This document shows positions 4,610-5,611 of a DNA stretch of 5,611 nt, in pieces. A program made the position numbers and the translations under genes. Position 1 is the stretch's first letter. Each line of letters starts with the position of its first letter. The stretch is taken from the NCBI GenBank assembly GCA_018334855.1, contig JAGXLE010000108.1, forward strand, positions 1-5,611. Reading direction: 5' to 3'. The notes beneath the pieces are model-generated. The model searched no databases, was not told the origin of the DNA, and saw only the letters and a program-made list of their open reading frames with translations. Origin of the DNA: Desulfobacterales bacterium. Lineage in GTDB: Bacteria > Desulfobacterota > Desulfobacteria > Desulfobacterales > Desulfosalsimonadaceae.

Positions 4610-5611
4610 ATGAGCTTCAGAACAAATTACACGGTAAATAAAACCCCCCGGTTTTCGCTGCTATCAGAAGACCAAAAGGCGCGCATATTCCGCGGGGTGA
4701 TCAAGACTTTAAACGATACGGGCGCAAAAGTGGTTCACGAAGAGGTGCGCGAGCTTCTGGCCAAGAACCGATGCAAGGTCGACGGCAACCGGGTGCGCAT
4801 CCCGCCGGAAGTCGTGCGTGACGCCCTGTCCTCCCTGCCGCCCACCACCACCATATACAGCTGGGACGGCCAGGAGGAAATGTGTTACGTGGAGCCGGGC
4901 CGCAGCTATTTCGGCCCCGGGCCCACGCCGCCGAATTTCATTGACACCGAGACCATGGAGCGGCGACCGTATCAGCGCAAAGACGCCACCATCGTGGCAC
5001 GGGTTTGCGATGCGCTGCCCAACATCGGGTACGTGCAGTCGCTGGGTTCCATTGATGACGTGACTCACGCGCTTTCAGATGTTTATGAATTTGCAGACAT
5101 GATCCAGAATACGCGCAAGGTGATCATGAACTGGGCCTTTAACGTGGAAAACGTCAGAGACGAGCACCGTATCGGCATTGTCATGGCCGGGGGCGAAGAG
5201 GCCTTTAAGCAGCGTCCCAACTTCATTCATTACAGTGAGCCCATCAGCCCGCTGACCAGTGATTTTGATGCCATCGGCAAGTGCTATTACTGCGCCCAGC
5301 ACCGGATCCCGCAGGTATATACGCCGTGTGCCATCGGCGGAGCCACGGTGCCTGCCACTCACGCCGGGCAGATCATTGTGGCCATGGCCGAGTCCATGGT
5401 CGGTGTGGTGGTATCACAGCTGTTAAACCCGGGTACATGCATCATCATCGGCGGCGTGCAGTCGATTCTCGATATGCGGTGCACTATTTATTCCTACGGT
5501 GCTCCCGAACTGGGCATTATGAGCGCGATGTTCACGGAGATGCTAAATTACGTTGGCCTGCCCATGTACTCCACCTCGGGGTGCACGGACACCAAGAAGA
5601 TGGAGCTTCAG
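4610..5611 (+). CDS. Second MttB-superfamily methyltransferase (3' part missing, runs off right edge)
   Basis: The first 334 codons of a second MttB homologue; by comparison with its neighbour about 150 residues are missing. It begins MSFRTNYTVNKTPRFSLL and shares with the upstream paralogue YSEPISPLTSD (208-218), VYTPCAIGGATVPAT (236-250), GGVQSILDMR (281-290), YSYGAPE (294-300) and STSGCTDTKK (321-330). There is no in-frame stop through the region where pyrrolysine sits in archaeal MttB, so it too appears to be a non-pyrrolysine type. It differs where the upstream protein has GTGSDLPFTYD: here the block reads FGPGPTPPNFID (101-112), with no Asp in the corresponding position. The two are clear homologues but far from recent copies, so a different substrate or a paired role is likely. 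It presumably uses the corrinoid protein encoded at 2277-2915. Confidence 0.92.
   Translation, partial: MSFRTNYTVNKTPRFSLLSEDQKARIFRGVIKTLNDTGAKVVHEEVRELLAKNRCKVDGNRVRIPPEVVRDALSSLPPTTTIYSWDGQEEMCYVEPGRSYFGPGPTPPNFIDTETMERRPYQRKDATIVARVCDALPNIGYVQSLGSIDDVTHALSDVYEFADMIQNTRKVIMNWAFNVENVRDEHRIGIVMAGGEEAFKQRPNFIHYSEPISPLTSDFDAIGKCYYCAQHRIPQVYTPCAIGGATVPATHAGQIIVAMAESMVGVVVSQLLNPGTCIIIGGVQSILDMRCTIYSYGAPELGIMSAMFTEMLNYVGLPMYSTSGCTDTKKMELQ

Noticed and set aside
4709..5068. Antisense and alternative-frame open frames within the second MttB gene
   Set aside because: The MttB frame is continuous from 4610 to the window end with family motifs throughout, so these are shadows.

Overview
The window reads as bacterial chromosome from an anaerobe with corrinoid-dependent methylotrophic metabolism, most likely a sulfate-reducing Desulfobacterota (Desulfobacteraceae-like) or a relative. 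That placement rests on the gene set (DUF1015 protein, MttB-superfamily methyltransferases, cognate corrinoid protein) and is an inference, not a proven taxon. The presence of a betaine-type N-methyltransferase fits a salt-exposed habitat.

Layout. Bases 1-929 carry, on the minus strand, the first 309 codons of a DUF1015-family gene that runs off the left edge. Bases 930-1297 are an AT-rich divergent control region. It holds a good sigma70-type promoter for the leftward gene, another for the rightward transcript, an inverted repeat between them, an intrinsic terminator inside the rightward leader, and a second rightward promoter beyond that terminator. On the plus strand follow four genes in one direction: a SAM-dependent sarcosine/dimethylglycine N-methyltransferase (1298-2134), a methyltransferase corrinoid protein (2277-2915), a complete non-pyrrolysine MttB-superfamily methyltransferase (3056-4537), and a second, divergent MttB-superfamily methyltransferase (4610 to the right edge, incomplete).

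How the genes may work together. The corrinoid protein and the two MttB homologues form the substrate-side half of a methyltransferase system: an MttB homologue takes a methyl group from a quaternary (or tertiary) amine and puts it on Co(I) of the corrinoid protein. A methylcorrinoid:tetrahydrofolate methyltransferase and a corrinoid activase would complete the system, and neither is in the window. The first gene of the cluster appears to do the opposite chemistry, methylating dimethylglycine to glycine betaine with SAM. An enzyme that makes betaine therefore sits directly upstream of a system of the type that demethylates betaine. This is the most interesting feature of the window, followed by the promoter-terminator-promoter arrangement before it, which predicts a short RNA or an attenuated leader.

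The intergenic gaps of the cluster (about 142, 140 and 72 bases) each contain a potential hairpin, and each gene has its own strong Shine-Dalgarno sequence. This suggests a transcript whose segments are expressed at different levels. No mobile elements, CRISPR arrays, tRNA or rRNA genes were seen.
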